In this document: positions 4,999-6,421 of the stretch, piece after piece
How positions within the stretch are numbered: the stretch's first letter is position 1
Layout: the number at the start of each line of letters is the position of its first letter
Assembly: GCA_964419935.1 (NCBI GenBank)
Contig: CAYQQJ010000061.1
Location: 1 to 6,421, forward strand
DNA length: 6,421 bases
Source: CAYQQJ01 sp964419935
GTDB taxonomy: Bacteria; Pseudomonadota; Gammaproteobacteria; Pseudomonadales; Cellvibrionaceae
Direction of reading: 5' to 3'
Position numbers and translations under genes: made by a program
Notes under the pieces: model-generated
Told to the model about the DNA's origin: nothing
The model's input: only the letters and a program-made list of their open reading frames with translations
Database searches by the model: none

Positions 4999-5877
4999 TT
5001 AGTACACTCTCGGCTTTTTCAACAGGAATTTATTAACGTGATGCTGCACAACATCAATGATGATCGGCTTTGATAAATCAATGACATAATCTATTATCGA
5101 CGCTACAGCCTTATCAGTCGTTCGTTGCAGGTTTTGTTTAACTCTACTGGCATGTAATTTGAAATCATATCCAAGCTCATCCAACCCCTCTACAACCCTG
5201 TCCGTTATTCCGTAATGTTCGTCTATTGCACCGAGTGCCATAGAAACGGCAACCCCAGTAATGAATACGGCAACAATCGGACCAATTGCAAGGGTAACAC
5301 CCACTCCAACCAACACTGAGGCCACGCCTATAGAGGCCGCTGTAGCAATGCCTACCTTTACGACGTCGGTTGCAAGAGACCCGATCAACTGGCTGAGTGT
5401 CGCTTCATCCGTGAGAAAATAATCAGTAACACGATAAGCAGACAGTATAACCACTGAGAATATGCCACCGGATTTTGCAGCATGTATGGCTCCAGATTTA
5501 CCCAGCCCCATTGTTATCACCTTGGGGTTTTTAGTTCCGTACTTGGTTCCGGTAAGGAGTTTTCTTAATCCGGGATGCCCTTTTATAATAATGTGAGGCT
5601 TACCGCCATAGGTTTTGATGTAAGCTTTCGTGGTAAATCCACCAAGGTCACCAACGAGCTTACTCAGTGTTCTTAAATCCTCTGCTGAAGCATAATAGCT
5701 TGCGCCCACTTCAGCCTTTCCCTTAAGTTTTCCCCAAGTGTTCTGAATGTGTAGCAACTTTCCTTTTGAGGACGACCTTACAACAGCATCCATTTCTTCA
5801 ACAGATAAAACAAACACCTCATACTGGTTCGACCTAATTTGTTGCTTTAACGCTTTCTTTTCCTTTTCCGATAGCAT
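4999..5877 (-). CDS. Candidate membrane-targeting (pore-forming-like) toxin, orphan effector
   Basis: This 292-residue protein has no signal peptide. Residues 1-35 are a charged helix (LSEKEKKALKQQIRSNQYE) followed by EVFVLSVEEMDAV. Residues 45-130 are a mixed soluble region with YIKTYGGKPHIIIKGHPGL and LLTGTKYGTKNPKVITMGLG. Residues 139-150 are a short hydrophobic segment, and residues 172-217 are a long Gly/Ala/Val-rich hydrophobic hairpin. The last 75 residues are amphipathic, ending PIIIDVVQHHVNKFLLKKPR. A buried hydrophobic hairpin within an otherwise soluble protein is the plan of colicin-type pore-forming domains, and the next gene encodes a small polytopic membrane protein. I infer a toxin/immunity pair. 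Related uncharacterised proteins sit next to DUF1240 genes in enterobacteria, as I recall. ATG 5877 is preferred: GAGGG (5887-5891) is 9 nt upstream of it but touches the ATG at 5886. The function is unproven; a bacteriocin-like or phage-defence membrane effector is possible. Confidence 0.65.
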   Translation of the reverse strand: MLSEKEKKALKQQIRSNQYEVFVLSVEEMDAVVRSSSKGKLLHIQNTWGKLKGKAEVGASYYASAEDLRTLSKLVGDLGGFTTKAYIKTYGGKPHIIIKGHPGLRKLLTGTKYGTKNPKVITMGLGKSGAIHAAKSGGIFSVVILSAYRVTDYFLTDEATLSQLIGSLATDVVKVGIATAASIGVASVLVGVGVTLAIGPIVAVFITGVAVSMALGAIDEHYGITDRVVEGLDELGYDFKLHASRVKQNLQRTTDKAVASIIDYVIDLSKPIIIDVVQHHVNKFLLKKPRVY

Positions 5878-5886
5878 GAATATCAT

Positions 5887-5891
5887 CCCTC
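5887..5891 (-). promoter_or_regulatory. Ribosome binding site of the toxin-like gene
   Basis: GAGGG on the minus strand abuts the first ATG (5886) but lies 9 nt before the in-frame ATG at 5877, which favours the latter. The 59-bp gap to the upstream gene also contains a TATACT hexamer (5926-5931) without a good -35 partner, so an internal promoter is possible but weak. Confidence 0.5.
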
Positions 5892-5936
5892 AACAGAATT
5901 CAAGACCCTTAGCAAAAGTGGCCTGAGTATAAATAT

Positions 5937-6421
5937 TTACTCAGTCAGTGACTTGGAAACCGTGACTAACGTACGGCTTTCCAAATCCACGGCATACAGC
6001 CCTTGAGTATCTTTATCCACTATTAATGCGTAAGGAGACCCCGATACATGGTGTACATAGTGATTTTCGCCTCCAACTTTCGGCTGAATCGATGTGCGTA
6101 CACCCGAGTCCAAATCGACCCTCACCAGACCCTCAACCACATCAATTACTAGCACGCTATTTGGTACGTCACCAGTGGTGATGGAAATTGGGTAGAATAA
6201 ACCGCCATCACTAGCGGTTGAGATCCTATCCCTGACTCCCGTTTCTAGATCAACAGAGAATACAGACTGAGCGTAAAGATCGGCAACTATGGCTCTGCCG
6301 CCATCAATGATTAATCCCCTAGGTTCAACAAAAACCGGACCAGAATCTGGTTGGTTATTATCAGAAATAAGCGTCCGCTCCCCCGTCAGTAAGTCAAGAC
6401 GGGAAAGATTTGCACTATTCC
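5937..6421 (-). CDS. Beta-propeller-like protein, C-terminal part (runs off right edge)
   Basis: The frame is open from the right edge of the window to the TAA at 5939-5937, giving 160 residues of the C-terminus; the start is outside. It consists of degenerate repeats of about 45 residues, each with a strand ending in (V/L)DL.(T/S)G.R: LDLLTGERTLIS, FSVDLETGVRDRIS, VRVDLDSGVRTSI and a last, degenerate YAVDLESRTLVTV. Before each is a strand such as LIIDGGRAIVAD, VLVIDVVEG or ALIVDKDTQG. This is the pattern of NHL/YVTN-like beta-propellers, often found in secreted or surface lipoproteins. The family fits a binding or scaffold role, not a specific enzyme. An internal GTG (6155) is not a credible start because the repeat pattern continues upstream of it. 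The stop is 59 bp before the toxin-like gene on the same strand. Confidence 0.8.
   Translation of the reverse strand, partial: NSANLSRLDLLTGERTLISDNNQPDSGPVFVEPRGLIIDGGRAIVADLYAQSVFSVDLETGVRDRISTASDGGLFYPISITTGDVPNSVLVIDVVEGLVRVDLDSGVRTSIQPKVGGENHYVHHVSGSPYALIVDKDTQGLYAVDLESRTLVTVSKSLTE

Noticed and set aside
4386..5073. Plus-strand ORFs at 4386-4667 and 4879-5073
   Set aside because: Both are antisense to the TPS fragment and the membrane/toxin-like genes and show no family features.

Overview
The window looks like chromosomal DNA of a Gram-negative, probably gammaproteobacterial host. One gene starts with a lipobox followed by a Gly5 run and an 18-residue serine linker, a style common in Cellvibrionales-type marine and polysaccharide-degrading bacteria. 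Other pointers are a two-partner-secretion (haemagglutination) domain, a ParDE module and a REP-associated (RayT-like) transposase. The host assignment is inference; there is no rRNA or housekeeping gene to anchor it.

Layout, left to right. (1) 1-1526, minus: the N-terminal 508 residues of a secreted lipoprotein made of tandem 98-residue (exactly 294-bp) repeats; it runs off the left edge and lies open on the strand opposite several misleading plus-strand ORFs. (2) 1527-2152: about 625 bp without a convincing gene, holding an IS21-end-like patch of direct and inverted repeats, a row of hairpin-forming repeats, and a 44-codon protein-like open stretch that may be a gene remnant. (3) 2153-2751, minus: a parD-parE type II toxin-antitoxin operon with a GTGA gene overlap, a promoter and an operator-like palindrome. 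(4) 2805-3843, plus: a promoter, a ribosome binding site and a 325-residue HUH/Y1 transposase of the REP-associated type, with two small perfect hairpins downstream. (5) 4011-4484, minus: a signal peptide plus the first part of a filamentous-haemagglutinin TPS domain that stops mid-domain, probably a broken cdiA/FHA-type gene. (6) 4540-5877, minus: a directly abutting gene pair (TAA stop immediately followed by GTG start). The first encodes a 292-residue protein with a long Gly/Ala/Val-rich hydrophobic hairpin. The second encodes a 152-residue three-helix membrane protein with a GYxxC...C tail that resembles DUF1240-type proteins. I read this as a candidate membrane-targeting toxin with its immunity protein. 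(7) 5937-6421, minus: the C-terminal 160 residues of a beta-propeller-like protein that runs off the right edge.

The minus-strand genes from 6421 down to 4011 are closely spaced (gaps of 59, 0 and 55 bp) and may be co-transcribed: propeller protein, toxin-like protein, immunity-like protein, TPS fragment. An orphan toxin/immunity pair next to a truncated TPS exoprotein, a transposase and a ParDE module is the look of a decayed or rearranged contact-dependent or polymorphic-toxin island. The toxin/immunity pair is the most interesting content. No tRNA, rRNA or CRISPR array was seen.
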